64,000 nt of DNA from Mycobacterium sp. IS-1496 (GTDB lineage Bacteria; Actinomycetota; Actinomycetes; Mycobacteriales; Mycobacteriaceae), in assembly GCF_001499995.1 (NCBI RefSeq), contig NZ_LQIU01000012.1, forward strand, positions 62,001-126,000, given 5' to 3'. Below, in pieces: positions 18,297 to 27,550 of the stretch (position 1 is its first letter; each line of letters starts with the position of its first letter). Position numbers and translations under genes: made by a program. Below the pieces are notes generated by a model. It was given only the letters and a program-made list of their open reading frames with translations, was not told the DNA's origin and searched no databases.

Positions 18297-18614
18297 CTAG
18301 CGCCCGATGAGGATGTCGCTGAGCTTGGCCGAGGGCAGCACCTCGCAGATCGCGTCGGCCAGCGTCTTGGCGACGACCGCGCGCTGGTTGCTCAGCCGGC
18401 CGCTGCCCTCGGCGACCAGTTCGCCGACGATCGCCAACTGGGCGTCCTCCTCGAGTCCGAGGTACTCCTTGCAGGTGACCGTCGTCGCGTCGGGGATCGG
18501 CGGGCCCGGTTCGGTGGTCTGGGCGACCGTCCCGGTGACCGTCTGTGTGCAGCCGGCGAGCACTCCCGCGCACAGCAGTGCCGCAACCGTCAGAGTCCTC
18601 GCGTGCGTGCCCAT
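18297..18614 (-). CDS. Small predicted lipoprotein
   Basis: 105 residues with a clear lipobox (GVLAGC, Cys about 22) after a hydrophobic core. The mature part has two further cysteines, in VTCKEYL and AICEVLP, that could form a disulfide. The domain is not recognised. ATG 18614 or GTG 18623 could be the start. It lies just upstream of echA21 (11 bp), so the two may be co-transcribed, and is divergent from the gene at 18655. Confidence 0.72.
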   Translation of the reverse strand: MGTHARTLTVAALLCAGVLAGCTQTVTGTVAQTTEPGPPIPDATTVTCKEYLGLEEDAQLAIVGELVAEGSGRLSNQRAVVAKTLADAICEVLPSAKLSDILIGR

Positions 18615-18654
18615 CTGGGCCACGATAGGTCACCGGCCACGTAACGTGAACGCC

Positions 18655-19239
18655 ATGCGTAGTGACCTGCCGCAGGGCCCGGATTCACCGCCGACCGACG
18701 AACTGCGCAGTGCCGAGCTCAGTCTCGGTGTGCTGCATCAGGTGGTCCGCCCGATCGCGGCCGACGACATGGGCAAGCAGACGCCGTGCCGTGAGTTCGA
18801 CGTGGCCGGGCTCACCGAGCACCTGCTCCGGTCGATCACGATCCTCGGCGGCGCGGCGGGCGCCGAGATCCCGGAGCGCGATCCGTCTGATTCGGTCGAG
18901 CGTCAGGTGATCCTCGCGGCCCGGCCCGCGCTCGACGCGTGGCACCGCCGTGGCGTCGACGGCGTTGTCGACGTGGGTGGCAACACGATGCCGGCCACCG
19001 TCCTGGTCGGCATCCTGTCGCTCGAATTCCTGGTGCACGCTTGGGATTACGCGACGGCGGTCGGACACACCGTGCCTGCACCCGATTCGTTGAGTGAGTA
19101 CGTCCTCGGCATGGCGGAGAAGATCATCACCCCGGAGGGCCGGGACCGGGCGGGGTTCGACGAACCGGTCGAGGTGCCCGACGACGCCCCGCCGCTGCAG
19201 CGGCTGCTGGCATTCACCGGCCGTCGCGCCGAGGTCTAG
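18655..19239 (+). CDS. TIGR03086/DinB-like putative metal-binding protein (Rv3773c type)
   Basis: 194-residue four-helix protein of the DinB/maleylpyruvate-isomerase N-terminal type. KQTPCREFDVAGLTEHLL and EFLVHAWDYATAVG supply the conserved His residues that bind a metal in this family; members are suspected mycothiol-dependent enzymes. The substrate is unknown. ATG at 18655. Its TAG shares the CTAG at 19236-19239 with the stop of the convergent DUF4334 gene. Confidence 0.78.
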   Translation: MRSDLPQGPDSPPTDELRSAELSLGVLHQVVRPIAADDMGKQTPCREFDVAGLTEHLLRSITILGGAAGAEIPERDPSDSVERQVILAARPALDAWHRRGVDGVVDVGGNTMPATVLVGILSLEFLVHAWDYATAVGHTVPAPDSLSEYVLGMAEKIITPEGRDRAGFDEPVEVPDDAPPLQRLLAFTGRRAEV

Positions 19240-19706
19240 ACCCGTTCGAGGTAGAAGTACAGGTGACGGTCGCCGTCGAGGGCGCCCTTGCCGTTCATGA
19301 TGCCCATGACGGCGTTGTCGTCGACCTTCTTGAAGTGGTCGTGCACGGGCGCGCCGTCGTAGACCATGGATGCGGTCACCTCACCGCGGAACTGCTCCAT
19401 CCACAGGCTGGCCTCGCCCTTCATCGCCTCGGTGTTGGAGAACCTGTTGCCGTCGGCGTCCAGACACACCAGGGGTTTGGCGTCGGTGGCCGAATGGAAC
19501 GTCTTGCCGAACCAGTTGAGGCGCTCCATGAACCCGTTGGCCTTGTGCCCGGTGTGGAACTCGCCGCCCTTCCACTCGCCGATCATGAAGTCGATGTCGA
19601 CGGGTTCGAGTGTGGCCCAGAACTCGTCGAGTTCGGCGTCGCCGAGGGTGCCGGTCCGACCCTTGAGCTCGTCGAAGGTCTCGCGGGTCGTGCGCGTCGA
19701 GGTCAT
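19236..19706 (-). CDS. GXWXG/DUF4334 domain protein
   Basis: 156-residue protein with FMIGEWKGGEFHTGH (GXWXG domain, about 38-52) followed by a DUF4334-type C-terminus, FKKVDDNAVMGIMNGK (about 128-143). It may fold as a small beta-barrel lipocalin-like binding protein; the function is unknown. ATG at 19706 overlaps the stop of pat by ATGA, so it is translated with that aminotransferase. An in-frame GTG/TTG extension to 19721 lies inside pat and is not preferred. Confidence 0.82.
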   Translation of the reverse strand: MTSTRTTRETFDELKGRTGTLGDAELDEFWATLEPVDIDFMIGEWKGGEFHTGHKANGFMERLNWFGKTFHSATDAKPLVCLDADGNRFSNTEAMKGEASLWMEQFRGEVTASMVYDGAPVHDHFKKVDDNAVMGIMNGKGALDGDRHLYFYLERV

Positions 19707-20767
19707 GGTTGTCCAATCCACTTGCGGGCGAAGTCGAGGAAGGCGTCGTTCTCGTGGGGCGCGGAGACGGTCACCCGGACCCCGTCCTCACCGTAGGGGC
19801 GGACCACGAGCCGGTTCTGCGCGGCCTTCTCGACGAAGTCGAGGGTGCGCTCGGCCAGCGGCAGCCACACGAAGTTCGCCTGCGACGGCGGCAGCGTGAA
19901 CCCGGCACTGCGCAGAGTGTCGGTGACACGGTCGCGTTCGGCGACGACCTCGTCGGTGCGGGCCAGCAGTTCGTCGGCGGCGTCGATCGAGGCGATCGCG
20001 GCGGCCTGGGACAGGCTGGTCGCGGAGAACGGCACGTAGACCTTGCCGAGCGCGGTGACGATGTCGGCGTCGGCGACGGCGTAGCCGACGCGCAGGCCGG
20101 CCAGCCCGTAGGCCTTCGAAAAGGTCCGCAGCACCACGACGTTCGGGTGGGACCGGACCAACCCGAAACTGTCGGGCAGCATGCCGTCGCGGATGTACTC
20201 GACGTAGGCCTCGTCGAGCACGATCAGGATGTGCGGCGGAACGGCCGCGACGAACTCGGCCAGCGCCGCGGGGTCGACGACCGTGCCGGTCGGATTGTTG
20301 GGGTTGCAGACGAAGATCAACCGGGTGCGGTCGGTGATCGCGGCGAGCATCGCGTCGAGGTCGTGGGTGTGGTCGCGCAGTGGAACCTGCACCGGGGTGG
20401 CCCCGGCCGTACGCACCTGCAGCGGGTAAATCTCGAAGCTGCGCCAGGCGAAGATCACCTCGTCGCCGACCGACGTGGTGATCTGGATCAGTTGCTGGCA
20501 CAGGCTGACCGAACCGCAGCCGACGGAGATCTGCTCGGGGGCGAAGGATCCGCCGTCGAGGTGCTTGGCCAGGTGCTCCCGCAGCTCGAGGTAACCGTTG
20601 TCGGGGTAGCGGTTGATCTGGTCGGTTGCCTTCTCGATCGCGGCGCGCACGCTCGGCAGCGGGCCGTGCACGGTCTCGTTGCTGGCGATCTTGATGGCAC
20701 CCGGAACCGTCTTACCCGGTGTATAGGCCGGGATGTCGGCCATCTCGGGGCGGAGGCGGGCGGTCAC
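19703..20767 (-). CDS. pat: Aromatic amino acid aminotransferase Pat (HisC2)
   Basis: 354-residue fold-type I PLP enzyme of the histidinol-phosphate aminotransferase group. CNPNNPTGTVV binds PLP phosphate and pyridine, VLDEAYVEY gives the Asp and Tyr, and the PLP lysine is in RTFSKAYGLAGLR. HisC2/Rv3772 proteins have been reassigned as aromatic (phenylalanine) aminotransferases rather than histidine-pathway enzymes; I follow that by position next to EchA21 and the tRNA genes. Start GTG at 20767. Downstream DUF4334 is coupled by overlap. Confidence 0.85.
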   Translation of the reverse strand: MTARLRPEMADIPAYTPGKTVPGAIKIASNETVHGPLPSVRAAIEKATDQINRYPDNGYLELREHLAKHLDGGSFAPEQISVGCGSVSLCQQLIQITTSVGDEVIFAWRSFEIYPLQVRTAGATPVQVPLRDHTHDLDAMLAAITDRTRLIFVCNPNNPTGTVVDPAALAEFVAAVPPHILIVLDEAYVEYIRDGMLPDSFGLVRSHPNVVVLRTFSKAYGLAGLRVGYAVADADIVTALGKVYVPFSATSLSQAAAIASIDAADELLARTDEVVAERDRVTDTLRSAGFTLPPSQANFVWLPLAERTLDFVEKAAQNRLVVRPYGEDGVRVTVSAPHENDAFLDFARKWIGQP

Positions 20768-20849
20768 CTGACCAGCATAGGGGGGTGGATCGACCGCTTT
20801 GCTTCCGCGGCCGACGGATGTGTAGGCTGTGCGACCGGCGGTAACGTCA

Positions 20850-20938
20850 GGAGGCGTGCCAGAGCGGCCGAATGGGACTCACTGCTAATGAGTTGTCCCC
20901 CTTACAGGGGACCGGAGGTTCAAATCCTCTCGCCTCCG
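20850..20938 (+). tRNA. tRNA-Ser (anticodon GCT)
   Basis: Acceptor GGAGGCG (20850-20856) pairs with CGCCTCC (20931-20937), discriminator G. The anticodon loop around actGCTaat reads GCT. The long variable arm (tcccccttacaggggac) is typical for Ser. CCA is not encoded. Confidence 0.96.
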
Positions 20939-20979
20939 CCGCGGCTGACTCGTCAGCCACGACACAACTGAACATGCAA

Positions 20980-21052
20980 GCGCCCGTAGCTCAACGGATA
21001 GAGCATCTGACTACGGATCAGAAGGTTAGGGGTTCGAATCCCTTCGGGCGCA
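20980..21052 (+). tRNA. tRNA-Arg (anticodon ACG)
   Basis: Acceptor GCGCCCG (20980-20986) with CGGGCGC (21045-21051), discriminator A; anticodon loop gactACGgatc reads ACG. It starts 41 bp after tRNA-Ser(GCT) and is probably part of the same transcript. CCA is not encoded. Confidence 0.96.
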
Positions 21053-21067
21053 CTCACCGAGCGACAA

Positions 21068-21101
21068 CGACTCCCGGAGCCTGCACCAGGCCCGGGAGTC
21101 G
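21068..21101 (+). terminator. Hairpin terminator after tRNA-Arg
   Basis: Perfect 10-bp stem CGACTCCCGG (21068-21077) and CCGGGAGTCG (21092-21101) with a 14-base loop, 15 bp past the tRNA. No U-tract. It may also serve the convergent cutinase gene that ends at 21117. Confidence 0.65.
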
Positions 21102-21116
21102 CGTCGTCTCGCCGTC

Positions 21117-21827
21117 TTACAGCCGGTCCACCGCGTACGTGGCGCCCTGCTGCGTCATCCCGTTGACCCCGTACAGCGCGTGCGCGATGCTCGGCTGCCC
21201 GCCGGGTGCGCCGTTACAGATCGTGTCGCCCTCGGCGCACAGTTGCAGCGTCTTCGGTGCGTATTGCGGACCGATGACGACCGGCGGGGCGCCGAACGTG
21301 CCGAGCCACTGCGGTGACGGGAGTCCGAACAGGGTGACCGCCGCGACGTGCTCCGAGATCTCGGCGGCGAGCGGCTGGGGCACCGAGTTGCGGTACGCGG
21401 CCGGCACGGCATCCGGAACCGTCGACGAGGTGACGAATCCGGCGACCACCGCGCCCTGCGAGAACCCGCCCAGCACGATCCGGGTGTCCGGGCACGTCGT
21501 GGCGATGGTCTGGACGCGGTTCCCGGCGTCGCGGATTCCTTCGACGACGGTCCTGGCGAGATCGTCGCGAGCGTCGAAGTTGTTGGACGCCGCGTAGTTC
21601 ACCGAGTACACGTTGACGGTCCGCGGGCCGGCCTGAGCGCGCACGGCGTCGACGAACGACTGGCCGACGCCGCCGACACCCGGCGCCTCACCGCTGCCGC
21701 GGGCGAAGACGATCTCGACGTCCGGACACGCCTCAGCGGAGGCCGACGGGGCGGCCACGCCCACCAACGCGGCCCAGGTGGTCACGGCCACCGCGCCGAG
21801 GACGCGACCGAGGGGACGAACTCTCAT
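21117..21827 (-). CDS. Secreted cutinase-family serine esterase
   Basis: 236-residue exported hydrolase of the cutinase/Culp family. The N-terminal signal peptide ends near ASAEAC. Catalytic Ser is in GGFSQGAVV, Asp in CAEGDTIC and His in IAHALY, with paired cysteines as in Cfp21-like proteins. Mycobacterial members hydrolyse short- to medium-chain esters or act as phospholipases. ATG at 21827 has CAGGAG upstream (AGGAGTTACCTC). An in-frame extension to 21956 would overlap the divergent gene and is rejected. Confidence 0.9.
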   Translation of the reverse strand: MRVRPLGRVLGAVAVTTWAALVGVAAPSASAEACPDVEIVFARGSGEAPGVGGVGQSFVDAVRAQAGPRTVNVYSVNYAASNNFDARDDLARTVVEGIRDAGNRVQTIATTCPDTRIVLGGFSQGAVVAGFVTSSTVPDAVPAAYRNSVPQPLAAEISEHVAAVTLFGLPSPQWLGTFGAPPVVIGPQYAPKTLQLCAEGDTICNGAPGGQPSIAHALYGVNGMTQQGATYAVDRL

Positions 21828-21915
21828 GAGGTAACTCCTGCTGAACGTATTGGCCCGACGAGAGGCGTGATTACCCTCACGTGGGTCCGCCAAACTCCGC
21901 GTAATCTCGCACGGT

Positions 21916-22299
21916 ATGACGACACCCACCGTGATCCAGCGCTGGCTCGACCTCATCGACGGTGATCACGGCGATGTGACGCCGCTTCTGGCCGAGGACG
22001 CGGTGTTCTACTCACCCGCGGTGTTCACCCCGCAGGAGGGGCGGGACAAGACCGCCGCCTATCTGAACGCGGCGGCAAAGGTGTTCGGTGGGAACGGGTT
22101 CCGCTACGTCAACCAGTGGTATGCCGACCGATCGGCGGTGCTGGAGTTCGTCGCCGACCTCGACGGCGTCCATGTCAACGGCATCGACATGATCGAGTGG
22201 AACGACGCGGACGAGATCACGTCGTTCAAGGTGATGCTGCGTCCGTTCAAGGCGCTGCAGACCGTCATCCCGAAGATGGCCGAACTGCTGCAGGGCTGA
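21916..22299 (+). CDS. NTF2-like/SnoaL-fold protein
   Basis: 127-residue cone-shaped alpha+beta protein. Segments WLDLIDGDHGDVTPLLAEDAVFYSP and DMIEWNDADEITSFKVML are typical of the NTF2/SnoaL superfamily. No catalytic signature can be assigned; members are isomerases, hydrolases or binding proteins. ATG at 21916; divergent from the cutinase and three bases upstream of the phosphoesterase start, so those two are probably one operon. Confidence 0.78.
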   Translation: MTTPTVIQRWLDLIDGDHGDVTPLLAEDAVFYSPAVFTPQEGRDKTAAYLNAAAKVFGGNGFRYVNQWYADRSAVLEFVADLDGVHVNGIDMIEWNDADEITSFKVMLRPFKALQTVIPKMAELLQG

Positions 22300-22302
22300 C
22301 CG

Positions 22303-22821
22303 ATGCGGCTGCTGATCATCGCCGACACCCACGTGCCCAAACGGGCCCGCGACCTGCCCGCGGCGGTGTGGGACGAGGTGGCGCGCGTCGACGTCGTCAT
22401 CCACGCCGGCGACTGGGTCGAGCCGGGCCTGCTCGACGTGCTCGAACAGCGCTCGCAGCGGCTGGTGGCGTGCTGGGGCAACAACGACGGCGCCGAGTTG
22501 CGCCGCCGCCTGCCTGAACGCGCCGACGTCACGCTGGGCGGGGTGCGGTTCACCGTCGTGCACGAGACCGGGGCGTCCGGTGGGCGGGACGCGCGGATGG
22601 CCAAGCTGTACCCGGACACCGACGTGCTCGTGTTCGGGCACAGCCACATCCCGTGGGACACCACCGCGACGACGGGCCTGCGGCTGCTGAATCCGGGTTC
22701 GCCGACGGATCGGCGCCGCCAGCCGTACTGCACATACATGACGGCGACGGTCGGCGACGGGGCGCTCGGCGACGTCGTCCTGCACAACGTGGTTCCCGCC
22801 GGTGCGGCGCGGCGTGGCTGA
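22303..22821 (+). CDS. YfcE-type metallophosphoesterase
   Basis: 172-residue calcineurin-like phosphoesterase. Dimetal motifs appear in order: IADTHVP, HAGDWV, GNND, VHETG and GHSHIPW, then NPGSP. Length and motif order match the YfcE/MJ0936 group of phosphodiesterases. The substrate is unknown. It probably forms an operon with the NTF2-like gene before it and the MmcQ gene after it, whose GTG overlaps its stop region. Confidence 0.86.
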   Translation: MRLLIIADTHVPKRARDLPAAVWDEVARVDVVIHAGDWVEPGLLDVLEQRSQRLVACWGNNDGAELRRRLPERADVTLGGVRFTVVHETGASGGRDARMAKLYPDTDVLVFGHSHIPWDTTATTGLRLLNPGSPTDRRRQPYCTYMTATVGDGALGDVVLHNVVPAGAARRG

Positions 22822-23227
22822 CCGTCCCGCCCGGGTCGCCGACGTCCACGAGGTCGCGGCCGCGATGCCGCACACCACACGCATCGAGGGGCCGAAGGGC
22901 AACGCGATCTACCAGGTCGGCGGGAAGTCGTTCGTGTTCTTCCGCACCCCGCAGCCGGACGCCGCCGATCCCGCCACCGGTGATCGGTATCCCGACGTCA
23001 TCATGATCTGGGTGGAATCCGAGGCCGACAAGCTGGCCCTGGTCCAGGACCCGCACTCACCGTTCTTCACCACCGACCGTTTCGACGGTCACCTGTCGGT
23101 TCTGGTGCGCGGCAAGGACATCGGACGGATCGGGCTCGATGAACTGACCGAGTTGATCCAGGATGCGTGGCTCTCGCGGGCGTCGCGCCGGCGCGCCGAA
23201 CGCTGGCTGGCCGGTCGGCAGGACTGA
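22814..23227 (+). CDS. MmcQ/YjbR-family protein
   Basis: 137-residue protein of the MmcQ/YjbR fold, which resembles a DNA-binding double-wing domain. Seen are FVFFRTPQPDA, then DELTELIQDAWLSRASRRRAE at the C-terminus, the usual family end. The biochemical role is unknown. GTG at 22814 overlaps the phosphoesterase stop; GTG 22802 is an alternative. The C-terminal Arg-rich helix suggests nucleic-acid contact, but this is inference. Confidence 0.78.
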   Translation: MADRPARVADVHEVAAAMPHTTRIEGPKGNAIYQVGGKSFVFFRTPQPDAADPATGDRYPDVIMIWVESEADKLALVQDPHSPFFTTDRFDGHLSVLVRGKDIGRIGLDELTELIQDAWLSRASRRRAERWLAGRQD

Positions 23228-23270
23228 GAAGCCGCTGCACGCCGGGGAGCATGGTGACATCATCGCCAAG

Positions 23271-24773
23271 GTGGCCCCCGACACCCCGCAGTCCATCGCC
23301 TATCCCGCGCCCGGTGCGCATCCGCACCGCATCGACGAGGAGAAGCTCGATCCCCACGTCATCGTGTTGTTCGGGGCGACCGGCGATCTGGCGAAACGCA
23401 AACTGCTGCCCGGTATGGCGTACCTCGTGCAGTCCGCGCTCGCACCCAAGATCCGTGTCGTCGCCACCTCACTCGAGGAGCTCAGCGGTGACGAGTTCCG
23501 TGCGCTCGCCCGCGAGGCCGTCGACGCGTTCGGCAACCACACGCTGACCGACGAGGAGTGGGAGGGCTTCGCCTGCCGGATCTCCTACGTGCCGCAGAGC
23601 GCGGGGCCCGAGGCGCTCTCCTCGGCGGTGAAGGCGGCCGAAGCCGAACTCGGCCCCGACACACGGCGGCTGCACTACCTGTCGGTGCCGCCCAAGGCGG
23701 CCAAGGCCGTCATCACCATGCTCAAGGAGTCCGGACTCGTCGACCGCTCGCGGGTGGTGATGGAGAAACCGTTCGGCACCGACCTGGCCAGCGCATGCGA
23801 ACTGAACGCTTTCGTGCACGACACCTTCGACGAAGCGCAGATCTTCCGCATCGACCACTTCCTGGGCAAGGAGGCGGCGCAGAACATCCTGGCGTTCCGG
23901 TTCGCCAACGGGTTGTTCGAACCGATCTGGAACCGCAACTTCATCGACCACATCCAGATCGACATCCCGGAGAAGCTCGGCCTCGACCAGCGGGCCAACT
24001 TCTACGAGAGCACCGGCGCGTTCAAGGACATGGTGGTCACCCACCTGCTGCAGGTGATGGCCTTCGTCGTGATGGAGCCGCCCACCGCGCTGGAGCCCAG
24101 GGCGATCAGCGAGGAGAAGAACAAGGTCTTCCGGTCGATGCTGCCGGTGGACCCGAAGAAGGTGATCCGCGGTCAGTACGTCGGGTACCGGCGGGAGGAC
24201 GGCGTCGCACCGGATTCGGAGACCGAGACGTTCATCGCGATGCAGGTCGGCATCGACAACTGGCGCTGGGCCGGCGTGCCGATCTATCTGCGTACCGGCA
24301 AGAGGATGGCCGAAGGGCAGCGGATCATCTCGATCGCGTTCAAAGAGGCGCCGCGCTCGATGTTCCCGCCGGGTTCCGGCGTCGGGTCCCAGGGGCCGGA
24401 CCACCTCACGTTCGACCTCGCCGACAACTCGAAGGTGTCGCTGTCGTTCTACGGCAAGCGGCCGGGGCCGGGGATGAAACTCGACAAACTGTCCATGCAG
24501 TTCTCGACCCAGGAGACGGGCCGCGTCGGCGACGTGCTCGAGGCCTACGAACGGTTGATCCTCGACGCGATGCGCGGTGACCACACCCTGTTCACGACGG
24601 CCGCGGGTATCGAATCACTGTGGGAGCGTTCGGCTTCGCTGATCGAGGACCCGCCGCCGGTGAAGATCTATCAACCCGGTACGTGGGGCCCCAACGCCAT
24701 CCATCAGCTGATCGCCCCCAACGCGTGGCGGTTGCCGTTTGAACGTGAATGGCGGGACAACACGCCCGATTAG
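23271..24773 (+). CDS. zwf: Glucose-6-phosphate 1-dehydrogenase
   Basis: 500-residue enzyme for the first step of the oxidative pentose phosphate pathway. The coenzyme motif is FGATGDLAKRKLLPG (about 25-40); RIDHFLGKEAAQNI carries the substrate-binding and catalytic His region. Length is normal. It lies alone, not beside tal, opcA, pgl or gnd, so it is probably an additional copy (zwf1-like) rather than the housekeeping gene of the tkt-tal cluster. GTG at 23271 is chosen; no good ATG exists. An inverted repeat follows the stop. Confidence 0.93.
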   Translation: MAPDTPQSIAYPAPGAHPHRIDEEKLDPHVIVLFGATGDLAKRKLLPGMAYLVQSALAPKIRVVATSLEELSGDEFRALAREAVDAFGNHTLTDEEWEGFACRISYVPQSAGPEALSSAVKAAEAELGPDTRRLHYLSVPPKAAKAVITMLKESGLVDRSRVVMEKPFGTDLASACELNAFVHDTFDEAQIFRIDHFLGKEAAQNILAFRFANGLFEPIWNRNFIDHIQIDIPEKLGLDQRANFYESTGAFKDMVVTHLLQVMAFVVMEPPTALEPRAISEEKNKVFRSMLPVDPKKVIRGQYVGYRREDGVAPDSETETFIAMQVGIDNWRWAGVPIYLRTGKRMAEGQRIISIAFKEAPRSMFPPGSGVGSQGPDHLTFDLADNSKVSLSFYGKRPGPGMKLDKLSMQFSTQETGRVGDVLEAYERLILDAMRGDHTLFTTAAGIESLWERSASLIEDPPPVKIYQPGTWGPNAIHQLIAPNAWRLPFEREWRDNTPD

Positions 24774-24776
24774 GTC

Positions 24777-24796
24777 AGCCGGCGTCGCGGCCGGCT
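24777..24796 (+). terminator. Short GC hairpin after zwf
   Basis: AGCCGGC (24777-24783) pairs with GCCGGCT (24790-24796) around a six-base loop, two to five bases after the zwf stop. A compact candidate terminator without a U-tract. Confidence 0.5.
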
Positions 24797-24861
24797 TCGG
24801 CGCCGACGAGATCAGCCGCATCGCCCACACGATGAGGTGATCTGATGGCAGGGTCGACTGT

Positions 24862-26742
24862 ATGGATGCGAAGCCACCGAGCGCGGCCATCGACGCGGCT
24901 CACCGGGATCACCTGAGTACCCTGCCGTTCGCCGACAGAAGGGATTTCGACGACGCCGACCGCGGGTTCGTCGCCGCCCTCGATCCGTGCGTGGTGACCG
25001 CCGCCGACGGGCGGGTGGTGTGGGACAACGACGCCTACGCCTTCCTCGGCGGGGACGAGGCGCCGCCGTCGGTACACCCCAGTCTGTGGCGGCAGTCCCG
25101 GCTGGCCGCCAAACAGGGTCTGTACGAGGTGGTCGAGGGCATCTACCAGGTGCGTGGCCTCGATCTGTCGAACATCACGTTCGTCGAGGGGGACACCGGC
25201 GTCATCGTCATCGATCCGCTGGTGTGCACCGAGACCGCTGCAGCGGCACTGGCGCTGTACCGCGCACACCGCGGTGAGCGCGCCGTCAGGGCGGTGATCT
25301 ACACCCACAGCCACGTCGACCACTTCGGCGGTGTGCTGGGCGTGACCAGCCAGGCCGAGGTCGACGCGGGCACCGTGTCGATCATCGCGCCGGAGCACTT
25401 CACCGAACACGCCGTGCAGGAGAACGTCTACGCCGGCACCGCGATGGCCCGGCGCGCGGCCTACATGTACGGCACCGTGCTGCAGCGCGGCGTACGCGGC
25501 CAGGTCGGGTGCGGCCTCGGTCAGGCGCCGTCGACCGGTGAGGTCGCGTTGATCGTGCCGACCGTCGACATCCGCGTGACCGGCGAGACCCACACCGTCG
25601 ACGGCGTCGAGATCGAGTTCCAGATGGCGCCCGGCACCGAGGCTCCCGCCGAGATGCACTTCTACTTCCCGCGGTTCCGCGCGTTGTGCATGGCGGAGAA
25701 CGCCACCCACAACCTGCACAACCTGCTGACGCTGCGCGGTGCGCTGGTGCGCGACCCGCACGGCTGGGCCGGTTACCTCACCGAGGCCATCGATGCGTTC
25801 GCCGACCGTGCCGACGTGGTGTTCGCCTCCCACCACTGGCCGACCTGGGGACGCGAGCGCATCGTGGAATTCCTGTCGCTGCAGCGGGATCTGTACGCCT
25901 ACCTGCACGACCAGACGCTGCGCCGACTCAACCAGGGCCACACGGGCATCGAGATCGCCGAGACCTTCGCGCTGCCGCCCGCGCTGGAGAAGGCCTGGCA
26001 CGCCCACGGCTACTACGGCTCGGTCAGCCACAACGTCAAGGCGGTGTACCAGCGCTACATGGGCTGGTTCGACGGCAACCCCGGCCGGCTGTGGCAGCAT
26101 CCGCCCGCGGCCGCCGGACCGCGCTATGTCGCGGCGATGGGTGGGCTGGACCGCGTGGTCGAACTCGCCCGCGCCGCTTTCGATGACGGTGACTTCCGCT
26201 GGGCGGCAACGCTTCTCGATCACGCCGTGTTCACCGACGAACACCACGGCGGCGCACGCGACCTGTACGCCGACACGCTGGAGCAACTCGCCTACGGGGC
26301 GGAGAACGCCGTCTGGCGCAACTTCTTCCTGTCCGGGGCGACAGAACTGCGCGAGGGCAACTTCGGAACCCCCACCCAGGCGACGTCGCCGACGGTGCTG
26401 GCGCAGCTCACCCCGGAGCAGATGTTCGACGCGCTGGCGATCAACGTGGACGGTCCGCGGGCGTGGGACCTCGACGTGGCGGTGGACGTGACGTTCGTCG
26501 ACACCGGCGACAACCACCGGCTGACGTTGCGCAACGGAGTCCTGGTGCACCGCAGGGTTCGTGCGGACGGGGAGAGCGCGCAGGCCACCATCCGGCTGTC
26601 GGACAAGCTGCGCCTGCTCGCCTACGCCGCGGGCGACACCGCCTCGCCCGGCGTCGAGATCGCCGGCGACGAGGCGGCGCTGGCGTCGATCGTGGGTGTC
26701 CTGGACCGGCCGGATCCGGGGTTCGACATCGTCACGCCGTAG
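24862..26742 (+). CDS. SdsA1-type alkylsulfatase, metallo-beta-lactamase fold (Rv3762c type)
   Basis: 626-residue hydrolase of the SdsA1/YjcS family, which cleaves alkyl sulfate esters to sulfate and an alcohol. The metal-binding THSHVDHFGG is near residue 150, with AENATHNLHN and HHWPTWG contributing further His. A central helical dimerisation domain (about 330-500) is followed by an SCP2-like C-terminal domain (about 510-626). No signal peptide is evident, unlike secreted Pseudomonas SdsA1. ATG at 24862. It matches Rv3762c in length and position. Confidence 0.9.
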   Translation: MDAKPPSAAIDAAHRDHLSTLPFADRRDFDDADRGFVAALDPCVVTAADGRVVWDNDAYAFLGGDEAPPSVHPSLWRQSRLAAKQGLYEVVEGIYQVRGLDLSNITFVEGDTGVIVIDPLVCTETAAAALALYRAHRGERAVRAVIYTHSHVDHFGGVLGVTSQAEVDAGTVSIIAPEHFTEHAVQENVYAGTAMARRAAYMYGTVLQRGVRGQVGCGLGQAPSTGEVALIVPTVDIRVTGETHTVDGVEIEFQMAPGTEAPAEMHFYFPRFRALCMAENATHNLHNLLTLRGALVRDPHGWAGYLTEAIDAFADRADVVFASHHWPTWGRERIVEFLSLQRDLYAYLHDQTLRRLNQGHTGIEIAETFALPPALEKAWHAHGYYGSVSHNVKAVYQRYMGWFDGNPGRLWQHPPAAAGPRYVAAMGGLDRVVELARAAFDDGDFRWAATLLDHAVFTDEHHGGARDLYADTLEQLAYGAENAVWRNFFLSGATELREGNFGTPTQATSPTVLAQLTPEQMFDALAINVDGPRAWDLDVAVDVTFVDTGDNHRLTLRNGVLVHRRVRADGESAQATIRLSDKLRLLAYAAGDTASPGVEIAGDEAALASIVGVLDRPDPGFDIVTP

Positions 26743-26766
26743 CGGCCGTTCCGCACAAGCCAGGAG

Positions 26767-27531
26767 TCAGGGGATGCCGCCGTCGGCGCGCAGGATCGAG
26801 CCCGTCGTGAAACTCGACGCATCCGACATGAGGAACAACGCGGCGCCGACGATCTCGCCGGGTTGACCGGCCCGCTGCAGGGCGGAGTGGCCGAACGGGT
26901 TCGAGTCGCCGTCGGTGAACGTCCACGCCTTGCTGATGTCGGTGAGGAACGGCCCCGGCATCAGCGTGTTGACCCGAACGGTGGGCCCGTAGGCCTGCGC
27001 CAGGGCCTCGGTCATCGCGTTCAGGCCCGCCTTGGACGCCGCGTAGGGGATGAACGACGGGTGCGGTCGCAGCGAGCCGTGCGTGCTGACGTTGATGATC
27101 GAGCCGCCGCCGTCGGCGGCCATGCGCTCACCGGCCAGAACCGACAACCGGAACGGGCCCTTGAGATTCAGGTTCACCACCGCGTCGAACAGCTTCTCGG
27201 TGACGCCGCTCAACGAGTCGTACAGCGGCGACATCCCGGCGTTGTTGACCAGCACGTCGAGCTTCCCGAACCGCTCGTACACCGCGTCGACGAGGCCGTC
27301 GAGCTGATCCCAGCGCCCGACGTGCACCGGATAGGCCATGGCCTGGCGGCCGGTCGACGCGGTGATCTCCGCGGCGGTCGCCTCGCACGTCTCGAGCGAG
27401 CGGCTCGCGATCACCACGTCGGCTCCGCACCGGGCCGCACCGAAGGCGATCTCGCGGCCGAGACCGCGGCTGCCGCCGGTCACCAGCACCACCCGGTCGG
27501 TCAGATCGAACAGATCGTCGGCGTAACCCAT
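26767..27531 (-). CDS. Short-chain dehydrogenase/reductase
   Basis: 254-residue classical SDR. The cofactor loop is VTGGSRGLG, with NNAG in the middle and catalytic Ser (NVSTHGS) plus YAASK. The Arg after the second beta strand (ASRS) suggests NADPH. The substrate is unknown. ATG at 27531 (MGYADD) is preferred over GTG 27549. It is divergent from the phosphatase-like gene: the two candidate ATGs overlap inside CCCATGGG, so at least one transcript is probably leaderless. Confidence 0.85.
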   Translation of the reverse strand: MGYADDLFDLTDRVVLVTGGSRGLGREIAFGAARCGADVVIASRSLETCEATAAEITASTGRQAMAYPVHVGRWDQLDGLVDAVYERFGKLDVLVNNAGMSPLYDSLSGVTEKLFDAVVNLNLKGPFRLSVLAGERMAADGGGSIINVSTHGSLRPHPSFIPYAASKAGLNAMTEALAQAYGPTVRVNTLMPGPFLTDISKAWTFTDGDSNPFGHSALQRAGQPGEIVGAALFLMSDASSFTTGSILRADGGIP

Positions 27532-27550
27532 GGGCCCATATGGTGTCACG